Source: CALBPI01 sp942491885
Lineage (GTDB): Bacteria; Pseudomonadota; Gammaproteobacteria; Steroidobacterales; Woeseiaceae
DNA length: 64,000 bases
Reading direction: 5' to 3'
Assembly (NCBI GenBank): GCA_942491885.1
Contig: CALOCQ010000002.1
Coordinates: 1,178,001-1,242,000 of the forward strand
Shown here: piece after piece, positions 43,713 through 52,592 of the stretch
How the letters are laid out: each line of letters opens with the position of its first letter
Position numbering within the stretch: the first letter of the stretch is position 1
Position numbers and translations under genes: made by a program
The notes under the pieces: model-generated
What the model saw: only the letters and a program-made list of their open reading frames with translations
What the model was told of the DNA's origin: nothing
Databases searched by the model: none

Positions 43713-45935
43713 ATGAAGCACGTCGGTTTCGCAGTAGCGGGTACTATCTTTTCACTGATTGCGGCAGATGTTGCGGCGCAGAGCGCGACACTCGACGAGG
43801 TTGTGGTCACCGCGCGCAAGCGTGCCGAGACGCTGGAGGAGGCGCCGGTCTCGGTCAGCGCATTCACGGCCGCCGATATTGAATCGGCGGGCATAGAGAC
43901 GCCGCGCGACTTCATTGCCCTGACCCCAAATGTCACGCTGGTTGAAACCCAGAATGCAGGTAACGCCTTTATTAATGTGCGCGGCATTTCTCAGGCGCGC
44001 AACAGCGAGATGTCGGTTGCGGTGCTGGTCGACGGTGTGCTGATGCCAAATCCCGCGCAATTCACGCAGCAGCTGATCGACGTGCAGCAGGTCGAAGTCC
44101 TGCGCGGCCCGCAGGGTGCGCTGTATGGCCGAAACGCGATCGGCGGTGCGATCACTATCGTAACGAAGCGTCCCGGCGACGAGCTGGGCGGGCGGATCGA
44201 AGTAGGCGCGGATTCAGGTCCCGGCTTCACGGTGCGCGGCACCGCGAGCGGTCCGGTCGGTGATTCCGAGGCGTTGAGTTTTCGAGCCACGGCTTCCTAC
44301 GTCGACACCGACGGTTTTATCGATAACGCATTCCTGAATGAAGAGGCCGATCCCTACAAGGATCTCTCGGCGCGACTGCGATTGATGTACGAGCCGAGCG
44401 ATACGTTCTCCGCTGACTTGCGGTTAAGCACGTCCCGCCTTGAAACGCAGGCGCTGTACTTCACGATCGATGCGGAGGCCGATGACACGGATTTGCCGGT
44501 GCGCGTCAACAACCCCGGCAGCAATGAGCGCGACATCAACAACCTGAGCCTGAAGCTCGAGTGGAACGGTGACGTTGGTACGTTTACATCGATCACCGCT
44601 TACGATGATCTTGAGGAACTGCTGTCCGGCGACAACTTTAACTTCGTGCCACCTGAAGAGTCGCTGATCAATTTTTTCCCGATCGGATCGATCATTACGT
44701 CCCTGACAGGTGATGCTTTTGCTGATCTTAGCCAGACGCAGTATCTGGAAACAGATTCAATCAGCCAGGAGTTCCGTTATATCTCTCCGGCCGAAGAACG
44801 TTTCCGCTGGATCGCCGGTGTCTACGCGATCAGCACCGATCGGTATATCTCAACCGGTAACCAGGTCGATCGCGGCAATGGCGTTTTCCCCGTGTTCAAG
44901 ACGCCGCGCGTATCGCTGTTTGTTGACCCGACCGACCCCAGTCCTCAGCTGAGTCTGCTGGCTGATGAGCAGGAGAACTTCGCATGGGCAGTGTTTGGTG
45001 AGATTGCCTATGACTTTACCGACACTTTCGAAGGCTCTCTGTCGCTGCGCTTCGACGAAGACACGCGCGAGAATACGACGCTTACCCAGGCACTCTACGA
45101 CCCGACCGGCGGTATCGGTATTACCGAGGGCGAGGTGCGCAAGGAATCCTGGAGCGAACTGCAGCCGAAAGTCACGCTGCGTTATCGTCCTACCGATGAG
45201 CTGACATTCTACGGTGGCTATAGCCGGGGTTTCCGCAGTGGTGGCTTTAACCAAAGCGGTGTCGGTGCGGCCGTGCTGGAGCCGGGTGTTGAGGATTTGT
45301 TCGAAGCGCAGGTCGCCGACACGCTCGAAGCCGGCGTGAAGTCAGTGTTCGGCGGCGGCAAATATACGACGGCGCTTAGCATCTACCAGACGAGTTTCGA
45401 CAACGCCTATTTCTTCTTCTTCGATCCGACCACCAGTACCCAGAACCTGGGTGGCATCCCGGAAGTCGACTACATCGGGCTGGAGCTTGAGGCGAATGCT
45501 CAATTTAGCGATATCTTCAGTGCCAATTTTGGCCTGGGCTTGACCGACAGCGATATCAAGCAAGCGGCTGACCCTGCTGATAACGGTAACCAAGCGCCAC
45601 TGGTATCCGAGTACACGCTGAATATCGGTGGCCAGATGCGCTACCCGCTGAACTTTGGCAACGGCGATGCAGCAGCGGTTGCTCGCGTCGACTTTCAGCG
45701 CATCGGTGACACCTGGTGGGATCCGGGCAATATCTCCAAGCGCAGCCCGGTCAACCTGGTCGACATGCGTCTGGGTGTTGAAGTCGCAGACAACTGGTCG
45801 GTCACGCTGTGGGCGAAGAACCTGTTCGATGAGCGCTACAACGCCGAGTTCTCACCCGGCCCGGCGCCAGGCCTGAACTTCCTGTGGCCGGCACCGCCGC
45901 GTCGCTGGGGCGCTTCGTTCGTCAAACAATTCTGA
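43713..45935 (+). CDS. TonB-dependent receptor of the catabolic cluster
   Basis: A 740-residue outer-membrane receptor of the sphingomonad/Xanthomonas 'catabolic' type. Signal peptide to ADVAAQS, TonB box TLDEVVVTARKR, plug with INVRGISQARN and VEVLRGPQGALYGRNAIGG, then the barrel ending in RWGASFVKQF. Receptors with this plug type import siderophores, sugars, sterols or aromatic compounds; with no iron-uptake genes nearby, uptake of the pathway's carbon source is likely. ATG 43713 follows GGGGGA by five bases. Confidence 0.9.
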   Translation: MKHVGFAVAGTIFSLIAADVAAQSATLDEVVVTARKRAETLEEAPVSVSAFTAADIESAGIETPRDFIALTPNVTLVETQNAGNAFINVRGISQARNSEMSVAVLVDGVLMPNPAQFTQQLIDVQQVEVLRGPQGALYGRNAIGGAITIVTKRPGDELGGRIEVGADSGPGFTVRGTASGPVGDSEALSFRATASYVDTDGFIDNAFLNEEADPYKDLSARLRLMYEPSDTFSADLRLSTSRLETQALYFTIDAEADDTDLPVRVNNPGSNERDINNLSLKLEWNGDVGTFTSITAYDDLEELLSGDNFNFVPPEESLINFFPIGSIITSLTGDAFADLSQTQYLETDSISQEFRYISPAEERFRWIAGVYAISTDRYISTGNQVDRGNGVFPVFKTPRVSLFVDPTDPSPQLSLLADEQENFAWAVFGEIAYDFTDTFEGSLSLRFDEDTRENTTLTQALYDPTGGIGITEGEVRKESWSELQPKVTLRYRPTDELTFYGGYSRGFRSGGFNQSGVGAAVLEPGVEDLFEAQVADTLEAGVKSVFGGGKYTTALSIYQTSFDNAYFFFFDPTTSTQNLGGIPEVDYIGLELEANAQFSDIFSANFGLGLTDSDIKQAADPADNGNQAPLVSEYTLNIGGQMRYPLNFGNGDAAAVARVDFQRIGDTWWDPGNISKRSPVNLVDMRLGVEVADNWSVTLWAKNLFDERYNAEFSPGPAPGLNFLWPAPPRRWGASFVKQF

Positions 45936-45963
45936 TCACTCTTTCTTACGGAGGTAAACGCCA

Positions 45964-46506
45964 ATGAGTGCTAAACCTGTAATCAAAAGCAAGCTGCATC
46001 ACAACGCGCATGTCACAACCGATATGCCGGCGGTGCGGGACTTCTACGAAAAGATAATCGGTTACCCGTTGATCGCGACCTGGTGCGAAAAGGCCGATTT
46101 GTTTGGCAAGGAACGCACTTACATGCATTGCTTTTTCGATATAGGCAATGGCGAAAGCCTGGCGTTCTTCCAGTTCCGTGACGAAGACGATTCGCAAGAG
46201 TTCGGACCTGAACTCGCACTGTCACCATTTCGCCACCTTGCGATGAAAGTCGATCAGGAAACGCAGGACGGCATTCGTGATCGTCTGGCAGCGGCAGGTT
46301 ACAAAGAGCCCGATACCTACATACTGGATCACGGCTATTGCTACTCGCTGTATGTCATGGACCCGGCGAAGCTGCTGATCGAATTCACAGTCGATCACGA
46401 CGACGCCGATGCGATCAATGCTGAGCAAAAGGCGAAGGCGCACGCGGAGCTCGATCGCTGGCTTGCCGGTGATCACTCGCCCAACAACGAACAATTCCAC
46501 CGCTAG
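45964..46506 (+). CDS. VOC-family protein, possible dioxygenase or isomerase
   Basis: A 180-residue vicinal-oxygen-chelate protein. Metal-ligand positions are filled: His in LHHNAHVTT, His in SPFRHLAMKV and Glu in KLLIEFTVD, the two-His-one-Glu set of extradiol dioxygenases and glyoxalases. A helical 30-residue tail (Ala/Lys rich, ending NNEQFHR) follows. One module is small for an extradiol enzyme, so it may be an isomerase, a lyase or a half-enzyme acting as a dimer. GGAGG lies nine bases upstream. It is in the same direction as, and 28 bases from, the TonB receptor. Confidence 0.82.
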   Translation: MSAKPVIKSKLHHNAHVTTDMPAVRDFYEKIIGYPLIATWCEKADLFGKERTYMHCFFDIGNGESLAFFQFRDEDDSQEFGPELALSPFRHLAMKVDQETQDGIRDRLAAAGYKEPDTYILDHGYCYSLYVMDPAKLLIEFTVDHDDADAINAEQKAKAHAELDRWLAGDHSPNNEQFHR

Positions 46507-46519
46507 GGGTAGACGAGCA

Positions 46520-47101
46520 ATGACGATATCAGCATGTGTGGTTTACCACAGCGGCTACGGTCACACAGAAAAGCAGGCTGAAGCGATTCTCGCCGGGATT
46601 AAGGATGTGGCCGGCGTAGATGCGGCGGCGGTCTCTGTTGCCGCCCTCGCAGACGCCGACGCAGAGGCATGGGCGACGCTTGATGCCTCCGACGCGATGG
46701 TCTTCGGTTGCCCGACCTATATGGGTTCCCCGTCTTCGGCCATGAAAGCATTTATGGAAGCGACCTCGGGGCGTTGGATGGAGCAAAAGTGGGCCGACAA
46801 GCTCGCTGCCGGTTTCACGAACTCCGGCTCGCAAAACGGCGACAAGCAGAACACGCTGATCGATATTGCGACGTTTGCAGCGCAACACGGCATGGTTTGG
46901 ATCAATCTTAATCAGCTGCCCGGCAACAATAATTCCGGTGGGTCGGTAGACGACCTGAATCGCCTGGGCGCGTCGTTGGGTGCGATGGCGCAGTCCAACG
47001 TTGACCAGGCCGCTGACGTCCAGCCAGGCAAGGCGGATCTCGCCAGTGCGCACGCCCTCGGTGAGCGCGTGGCGCGTTGCGCGCAGCGCTGGTCGTCGTA
47101 A
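46520..47101 (+). CDS. flavodoxin-type NAD(P)H:FMN/quinone reductase (WrbA-like)
   Basis: A 193-residue flavodoxin-fold protein with the FMN phosphate loop YHSGYGHTEKQA near residue 9, FGCPTYMGSPSSAMKAFME for the isoalloxazine loop, and FTNSGSQNGDKQNT and GNNNSGGS further on. It should reduce quinones or flavin with NAD(P)H in the cytoplasm, possibly handling a catechol/quinone intermediate or supplying electrons. ATG 46520 is 13 bases after the VOC stop with AGGGG in front; the longer frame overlaps the VOC gene and is not used. Confidence 0.88.
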   Translation: MTISACVVYHSGYGHTEKQAEAILAGIKDVAGVDAAAVSVAALADADAEAWATLDASDAMVFGCPTYMGSPSSAMKAFMEATSGRWMEQKWADKLAAGFTNSGSQNGDKQNTLIDIATFAAQHGMVWINLNQLPGNNNSGGSVDDLNRLGASLGAMAQSNVDQAADVQPGKADLASAHALGERVARCAQRWSS

Positions 47102-47146
47102 CCGTCCTGCACCGGACGCCGGTGCCAACGAACAGGAATCGTATTC

Positions 47147-48487
47147 ATGATTTATGACCAGGAAATGGAAACGCGCCCGGTAGCGGATCAGTTCGCGATC
47201 GATCGCGATGCCTACCGCAAGCAGGTGGCATACCTGTTCGAGAACTCGGTGTTCTACCAGCGCAAGTTGGCGGAAGCGGGCTTTAACAGCCCCAAAGATG
47301 TCGGTGATCTCGACGATATCGCCGCGCTGCCATTCACCGAAAAGGACGAGTTGCGCAAGACGCAGGCAGACGCACCTCCCTTCGGTGACCATCTGGCGTG
47401 TCCGCCCGAAAAATTGTTGCGTGTCTTCAGCACCAGCGGTACGACGGGTGTGCCGTGTTACCTGGGCCTGACGAAACGTGATGTCGAAACCTACGCGACG
47501 AATGTCGCGCGCGGATATTCCGCAGCGGGTTTCCGTAAAGGTCAGCGCATAGCTGTTGGTTTCAACGCCGGACCATTCGTTGCCGGCGCCGTGTACTACG
47601 GTTTCGACAAGATCGGTTGTACCGTTATTCCGGTCGGCACGGGCAACACAGAGCGTCTCGTTACGGCGATTCAGAAGCTCAAGGCGACCGGCGTGAGCTG
47701 CACGCCTTCATACGGTTTGTACCTGATCGACTGGTGCAACCAGCACGGTATCGATACCCAATCGCTCGGACTAAAAAACATGATTACCGCCGGCGAGCCG
47801 GGCGGCGGCGACCCGTTAATCAGAAGTCGTATCGAAGAGGCGTTTGGCTGCAAGGTTCGCGAGTCGATGGGTATCGGTGATATATCGCTGAGTGCCTGGG
47901 CTGAGGACGATGATGGAAACGGAATGCACTTTATGGCGCGCGGCGCAGTGCATGTGGAGCTGATCGATCCTGTGAGTGGCGATCCGATTTCCTGGGACGA
48001 TGGTGCCGAAGGTGAGCTCGTCTATACCGCGCTGCAACGTGATGCCATGCCGCTGCTGCGCTTCCGCAGTCGCGATCACGTCATCGTCAACATGCAAACA
48101 AATCCGACCGGTCGCACCGGCCCACGCATTCGCTGTGTCGGTCGCACCGATGACATGCTGATTGTCCGCGGAGTCAATTTGTTTCCGTCGGCAATTCGCA
48201 GCATCCTCAAGGAATTTTCCCCGGATGTCTCCGGCATGTTGCAGGTACGACCGCTCGAGCATGGTGTGCTGCAGACGCCACCGCTGCCTGTTGTAGTCGA
48301 GTTGGGCGACGGCTTCTCCGGCTCGACCGACGATCTGGCCAAACGCATCACGACCGAGATTCGTGCCCGCCTGTTGGCGACTACCGCCATCACTTTGGTA
48401 CCGCACGGCACCTTGCCGCGCGAAACCTACAAATCGAAACTGATTGATTACTCGGATGTGCCGGCAGCGAAAGCCGGTGCTGCCTGA
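47147..48487 (+). CDS. PaaK-type acyl/aryl-CoA ligase
   Basis: A 446-residue adenylate-forming enzyme of the phenylacetate-CoA ligase group. Phosphate loop STSGTTGVPCYLGLT near residue 100, adenine-binding ITAGEPGGG near 215, MGIGDIS, and the hinge GRTDDMLIVRGVNLFPSAI near 330; the catalytic C-terminal Lys is in TYKSKLIDY. It activates an organic acid to its CoA thioester with ATP. The substrate is not phenylacetate with certainty, since no paa genes occur here. Together with the citryl-CoA-lyase-like protein it implies a CoA-bound intermediate. Confidence 0.9.
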   Translation: MIYDQEMETRPVADQFAIDRDAYRKQVAYLFENSVFYQRKLAEAGFNSPKDVGDLDDIAALPFTEKDELRKTQADAPPFGDHLACPPEKLLRVFSTSGTTGVPCYLGLTKRDVETYATNVARGYSAAGFRKGQRIAVGFNAGPFVAGAVYYGFDKIGCTVIPVGTGNTERLVTAIQKLKATGVSCTPSYGLYLIDWCNQHGIDTQSLGLKNMITAGEPGGGDPLIRSRIEEAFGCKVRESMGIGDISLSAWAEDDDGNGMHFMARGAVHVELIDPVSGDPISWDDGAEGELVYTALQRDAMPLLRFRSRDHVIVNMQTNPTGRTGPRIRCVGRTDDMLIVRGVNLFPSAIRSILKEFSPDVSGMLQVRPLEHGVLQTPPLPVVVELGDGFSGSTDDLAKRITTEIRARLLATTAITLVPHGTLPRETYKSKLIDYSDVPAAKAGAA

Positions 48488-48519
48488 CGGATCATGATCT
48501 TGTTTCGCGCGCCGTCACG

Positions 48520-49365
48520 ATGACAAGCCTGCGCCAGGTGCAACAAGTGCTGTCTGGACAGCCCGCAACCGACGGTGCGGGTGTCAAGATGACGAGAGTC
48601 ATTGCCACATCTGCGCTCGACCATTTCGACCCGTTCCTGCTGCTCGACGAATTTCGATCGGATGATCCGGACGACTATATTGCCGGCTTTCCGAATCACC
48701 CGCACCGCGGCTTTGAGACGGTCACATATATGCTGGCCGGCGCGATGGAGCATCGTGACAATCAGGGTAATGCCGGGCTATTGGGCCCCGGAAGCGTGCA
48801 ATGGATGACCGCTGGCAAAGGCATCATTCATTCCGAGATGCCGAAGCAGGAGGATGGCCTCATGTGGGGCTTTCAGCTCTGGGTTAACTTACCAGCTGCT
48901 GACAAGATGACGGCGCCGCGCTACCAGGACATCCCGGCCGATGCGGTACCTGAAATCGCTTTTGGTGACGGTACTACGGTTAAGGTGATTGCCGGCATGC
49001 TTGGCGCGGCCACCGGTCCTGTTAAAAACGTTGCCACCGATCCGCTGTATCTGGATGTGTATATGCAGGCGGGCAGCAGACAGCGATTTTCGGTGCGGCC
49101 CAGCCACAATGCGTTCGTCTACGTCTACGGTGGCGAAGTGAGCGTTAGCGGTCTGCCGTCGGCGACCGTAGCACGCAACGAGATTGCGCTGCTTGATCGC
49201 GCAGGTGGTGACAGGGTCGAGATCAGCGCGGTCGAAGATAGCCGCTTCTTGCTGATAGCAGGCATGCCTATTGGCGAGCCCGTTGCACGCCATGGTCCCT
49301 TCGTCATGAATACAGAGGCCGAACTGCGCCAGGCGTTCTTCGACTATCAGTCGGGTCAGTTATAG
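48520..49365 (+). CDS. pirin-family protein
   Basis: A 281-residue bicupin of the pirin family. The N-terminal cupin holds FPNHPHRGFETVTYMLAG and WMTAGKGIIHSEMP, giving the three-His-one-Glu iron site (about H55, H57, H99, E101). Some bacterial pirins cleave quercetin-like flavonols with oxygen, others act in redox sensing. Last gene of the catabolic run, 32 bases after the CoA ligase stop. Confidence 0.9.
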   Translation: MTSLRQVQQVLSGQPATDGAGVKMTRVIATSALDHFDPFLLLDEFRSDDPDDYIAGFPNHPHRGFETVTYMLAGAMEHRDNQGNAGLLGPGSVQWMTAGKGIIHSEMPKQEDGLMWGFQLWVNLPAADKMTAPRYQDIPADAVPEIAFGDGTTVKVIAGMLGAATGPVKNVATDPLYLDVYMQAGSRQRFSVRPSHNAFVYVYGGEVSVSGLPSATVARNEIALLDRAGGDRVEISAVEDSRFLLIAGMPIGEPVARHGPFVMNTEAELRQAFFDYQSGQL

Positions 49366-49383
49366 CTAAGCCTGCAGGGTCAA

Positions 49384-49509
49384 ATGCACATATCGGCAAT
49401 TCTCTGGACCGCATTGCTGGTGATTGTGGCGGTCGCAATTTCTTCCGATATCGGCGTGCTGCTGGGCAAGTTCGTCGTTGAGCCGCTCGCGCACTATAAT
49501 GGAATTTGA
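49384..49509 (+). CDS. possible 41-residue membrane peptide
   Basis: An ATG 18 bases after the pirin stop, with AGGG upstream, opens a 41-codon frame with one long hydrophobic helix (ILWTALLVIVAVAISS, then DIGVLLGKFVV) and a hydrophilic end, stopping at TGA 49507. The composition suits a single-span small protein translated from the cluster mRNA, but no homology can be claimed. Confidence 0.4.
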   Translation: MHISAILWTALLVIVAVAISSDIGVLLGKFVVEPLAHYNGI

Positions 49510-49579
49510 AAAGCGGAAAGGGTAGCAGACCTGCCTGGGCGACTCTTCACAGCCAAGAGCTGACCTTTTCGACAGACTC

Positions 49580-49602
49580 AAAAAACCCCGCACTCGGCGG
49601 AG
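49580..49602 (-). terminator. rho-independent terminator of the PEP-CTERM gene
   Basis: On the minus strand CTCCGC pairs with GCGGGG (49602-49597 with 49591-49586), loop CGAGT, followed directly by six T residues. It lies 32 bases beyond the PEP-CTERM stop codon. Confidence 0.75.
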
Positions 49603-49633
49603 CTTTGTTCTGACTGTTGTAGCTTTTGGTTTA

Positions 49634-50254
49634 TCAGGCTTTCTTCTTGCGTCGGGCCAATCCCATTCCAGCAAGACCCAGCCCTAACAGAGCGAGGATG
49701 CCGGGTTCCGGCACCGGAACGGCTGCGTAAGTAAACGCAAGATTATCTATTGCTACGCTGGTGCTTCCAACAGGTGTTAGTCGCAATTCATCAAATAAAA
49801 TATCAGTGAATCCGAAGAAATTGTTGAAATTTGAATCTACAGTATTGTTTGGGAAGGTGTAATCGAACGATTCAACAATAACACCGTCAAGAAGCGCCGT
49901 GAGCGACATGCCGCCGAAATTTGCAGTCATCGCCGCTGTGGCCTCGGTAACAGCCTGGCTGAACTGGATTGAGATGTCGGCGAAGCCAGAGAAAGCGAAA
50001 TCGATCACTGCCGGCCCAGAGAAGTTCGGTCTCCGTGAAACTGAGTTTTGGTAGCTGACGCCGGGAGTAAACGTGACCCCCAGCGAAGCGAACTGGTCAG
50101 TGACGAGTGTGCCGTTACTTAATACAACCTCTTCAAAGCCGATCGTCTGGCCCGGCGCACTCAGACCAGTGTCTGAGGCCGTGATAACAGTAGCCATGGC
50201 TGGCCCAGCAGCAAACGACGAAATCAGAAAGAGTGCTGCAATTATCAGTTTCAT
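49634..50254 (-). CDS. PEP-CTERM sorting-domain protein
   Basis: A 206-residue exported protein with signal peptide ending PAMATVI, a beta-rich body with FEEVVLSNGTLV and IDFAFSGFADISIQF, and the C-terminal sorting signal VPEPGILALLGLGLAG followed by ARRKKK. The signal is recognised by the exosortase EpsH, which must be elsewhere; proteins of this type are linked to exopolysaccharide or biofilm matrix. ATG 50254 (MKLIIAAL) is preferred over a TTG at 50263. Confidence 0.92.
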   Translation of the reverse strand: MKLIIAALFLISSFAAGPAMATVITASDTGLSAPGQTIGFEEVVLSNGTLVTDQFASLGVTFTPGVSYQNSVSRRPNFSGPAVIDFAFSGFADISIQFSQAVTEATAAMTANFGGMSLTALLDGVIVESFDYTFPNNTVDSNFNNFFGFTDILFDELRLTPVGSTSVAIDNLAFTYAAVPVPEPGILALLGLGLAGMGLARRKKKA

Positions 50255-50661
50255 TTGTTTCAAGCATTTCTACAGTAAATCAAATGTGGTTTGGTGGAGT
50301 TTCAGCAAGAATCATACCGACTTTAAATTGGGCAGAAAAACTAATAGCTTAGAATGTCACCCATTTGCCGCAGCAACGAAGCTGTAAAGAAAACCGACAT
50401 AAGCTGTCTGATTCAACACGCTTGGTGGCTGAAAACCGTTCGGAATGGGTCAGCAGCGGCCCCTCGTCAGAGTTTAGGCCAGGCGAGAGGCTAATGTCTT
50501 CTTTGACTCGTAAGCGAACCAGAAATCACCGTGCGAAAAACCATGCAATCCCAGTGCAGTTTGTTGCAATGCTGGCAACGAACGCAACGAGAACCGGGCT
50601 TAGTGAAGGTGGTTTCCGGCACTTTTAATTACCAGAAACCACCAGAACTAAAACCAGGTAA
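50255..50661. other. 407-base gap between PEP-CTERM gene and glmS
   Basis: The gap is AT-richer than its flanks. It holds a partial dispersed repeat near 50437-50470 (GGAATGGGTCAGCAGCGGCC) and the palindrome at 50608-50643. A short plus-strand frame near 50490-50628 is not supported by a ribosome site. Nothing else is seen. Confidence 0.5.
50608..50643. repeat. palindrome containing the MITE-end motif
   Basis: GGTGGTTTC at 50608-50616 and GAAACCACC at 50635-50643 form a perfect 9-bp stem around an 18-base centre reading CGGCACTTTTAATTACCA. The centre matches the end of the 31.9-kb MITE-like element and the motif at 39.3 kb. It is 18 bases beyond the glmS stop and has no T-run, so it is a repeat and not a standard terminator. 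Confidence 0.55.
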
Positions 50662-52494
50662 CTACTCAACAGTAACGCTCTTCGCCAGATTACGCGGCTG
50701 ATCTACATCCGTGCCTTTGAGCACGGCGACGTGGTAGGACAACAGCTGCAGCGGCACGGTATACACGATCGGTGCGATCAACCGATCCACGTGCGGCATC
50801 GGAATAACTTTCACGCCTTCTTCACTTTCGAGCCCTGTCCTGCTGTCAGCGAAGACATATAACTGACCGCCGCGTGCGCGCACCACCTGCATATTCGACT
50901 TGAGCTTATCCAATAGCTCGTTAGTCGGGGCAACAACAATCACGGGCATATCATCGTCGATAAGTGCCAGCGGGCCGTGCTTTAGTTCGCCGGCCGCGTA
51001 GGCCTCGGCGTGGATGTAGGAAATCTCTTTCAGCTTCAGCGCACCTTCCATTGCGATCGGCCACATCGGGCCTCGTCCGAGAAACAGCGTGTGGTGTTTT
51101 TCGCCAAAGTCTTCGGCCAGGTGCTTGAGGTCTTCGCTCATCGCCAGCGTCTCTTCGACGGCCGCGGCAACATGGTAGAGATGCGGTACAAGCTCGGCCT
51201 CGAGTTCGTCGCTCATGCCACGCTGGCGCGCCATCATCAGCGTCACAAGCAAAACGGACAGCAATTGCGTCGTGAACGCCTTGGTGCTGGCGACGCCGAT
51301 TTCGGGGCCGGCATGGGTCATCATGACGAGATCGGATTCGCGCACCATCGAACTGTGCGCGCTGTTACAGATTGTCAACGAGCCGATGTAGCCGGACTCC
51401 TTTGCAAGTCGCAACGCCTCGAGTGTATCGGCGGTTTCACCGGATTGAGACAGGGTCACGAACAACGTGTTCTTCGGCACGACGACTTTGCGGTATCGAT
51501 ATTCGCTGGCGATTTCTACCTGGCAGGGTACTCCGGCCAGAGACTCGAGCCAGTACTTACCGACACTGCCAGCATGGTAGCTGGTACCACAGGCAACGAT
51601 ATGTACGTTCTCGACTTTCGGCAGCAACTCGGTCGCGCGTGGCCCGAGTGACTCGGGCAATACGCGGTTATTGCTGACGCGGCCGTACAAGGTGTCGGCG
51701 AGCGCGGCGGGTTGCTCGAAAATTTCTTTCAGCATGAAGTGACGGTATGGGCCCTTGTCGGCCGCGTCGCTGGTTGCCAGCGTTTCGTGAATCTCGCGCG
51801 ACACCGGGTTCGCGTCGACGTCGAAAATATTTACCGATTCGCGTGTGATTTCGGCGAGGTCGCCTTGCTCAAGATAGATGAATCTCTGCGTCACCGGCAG
51901 CAGCGCCTGGATGCCGCTGGCGACGAAGTTTTCGCCGATGCCAAGGCCAATAACCAACGGGCTCGCGACGCGGCTGACTACAATCCGACCGGGATCTTCC
52001 GCATCCACGACGAGCAAGGCATAAGCGCCTTCGAAGCGCTGCGTCGCAGCGCGCACGGCATCAACGAGTGTCATTCCATTCTTGATGAAGTCGTAGACCA
52101 GATGCGCCGCAACTTCGGTGTCGGTATCCGAGTTGAATTTGTAGCCCTTGGCCAGAAGCTCGTCTTTGATCGGCTGGAAGTTTTCGATGACGCCGTTGTG
52201 AATGACAGCAATGCGGTCGTTGGACAGGTGCGGGTGGGCGTTTGCTTCGGTGACGCCGCCGTGTGTTGCCCAGCGCGTGTGCGCGATACCGAGATGGCCG
52301 CTGAGCGGTGAGGCGTCGAGCTTCGCCTGTAAACCGGCGACCTTGCCAACCGCGCGGCATAGGCCTAATGAGCCGTCCGACTGCAGTACCGAGACGCCGG
52401 CCGAATCATAGCCGCGATATTCGAGGCGCCGCAGGCCCTCGACTAGAATGGGTACGACATTGCGCTCCGCAACGGCGCCAACAATTCCACACAT
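50662..52494 (-). CDS. glmS: glutamine--fructose-6-phosphate aminotransferase
   Basis: A 610-residue enzyme making glucosamine-6-phosphate from fructose-6-phosphate and glutamine, first step to UDP-GlcNAc for peptidoglycan and LPS. The N-terminus MCGIVGA gives the catalytic Cys of the Ntn glutaminase domain; LEYRGYDSAG and HTRWATHG follow; two SIS domains (SQSGETADT, TQLLSVLL) bind sugar phosphate; the end DQPRNLAKSVTVE is canonical. It lies 98 bases after glmU with a hairpin in the gap. Length and motifs are complete. Confidence 0.98.
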   Translation of the reverse strand: MCGIVGAVAERNVVPILVEGLRRLEYRGYDSAGVSVLQSDGSLGLCRAVGKVAGLQAKLDASPLSGHLGIAHTRWATHGGVTEANAHPHLSNDRIAVIHNGVIENFQPIKDELLAKGYKFNSDTDTEVAAHLVYDFIKNGMTLVDAVRAATQRFEGAYALLVVDAEDPGRIVVSRVASPLVIGLGIGENFVASGIQALLPVTQRFIYLEQGDLAEITRESVNIFDVDANPVSREIHETLATSDAADKGPYRHFMLKEIFEQPAALADTLYGRVSNNRVLPESLGPRATELLPKVENVHIVACGTSYHAGSVGKYWLESLAGVPCQVEIASEYRYRKVVVPKNTLFVTLSQSGETADTLEALRLAKESGYIGSLTICNSAHSSMVRESDLVMMTHAGPEIGVASTKAFTTQLLSVLLVTLMMARQRGMSDELEAELVPHLYHVAAAVEETLAMSEDLKHLAEDFGEKHHTLFLGRGPMWPIAMEGALKLKEISYIHAEAYAAGELKHGPLALIDDDMPVIVVAPTNELLDKLKSNMQVVRARGGQLYVFADSRTGLESEEGVKVIPMPHVDRLIAPIVYTVPLQLLSYHVAVLKGTDVDQPRNLAKSVTVE

Positions 52495-52563
52495 AGATGC
52501 TTCTCCATACGCCGGTCTGTGCCCGCGTATTACGGCCTTCGCCGCTGTTGTTCTTCCTGGGCG

Positions 52564-52587
52564 GCTCGTGTCTGTAAGAACACGAGC
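52564..52587 (-). promoter_or_regulatory. hairpin between glmU and glmS
   Basis: GCTCGTGT and ACACGAGC form a perfect 8-bp stem with an 8-base loop, beginning 6 bases beyond the glmU stop codon. There is no T-run, so it is not a terminator. In enterobacteria the glmUS mRNA is processed near this point and controlled by the GlmZ RNA; a similar role here is only inference. Confidence 0.45.
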
Positions 52588-52592
52588 GCTGA

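Noticed and set aside
46409..46519. Upstream extension of the flavodoxin-type gene
   Set aside because: The added residues are basic, overlap the VOC gene and lack similarity; the ATG at 46520 directly precedes the flavodoxin fold.
50608..50643. Palindrome as the glmS terminator
   Set aside because: No T-run on the minus strand after the stem, and its centre matches the MITE-end motif found elsewhere.
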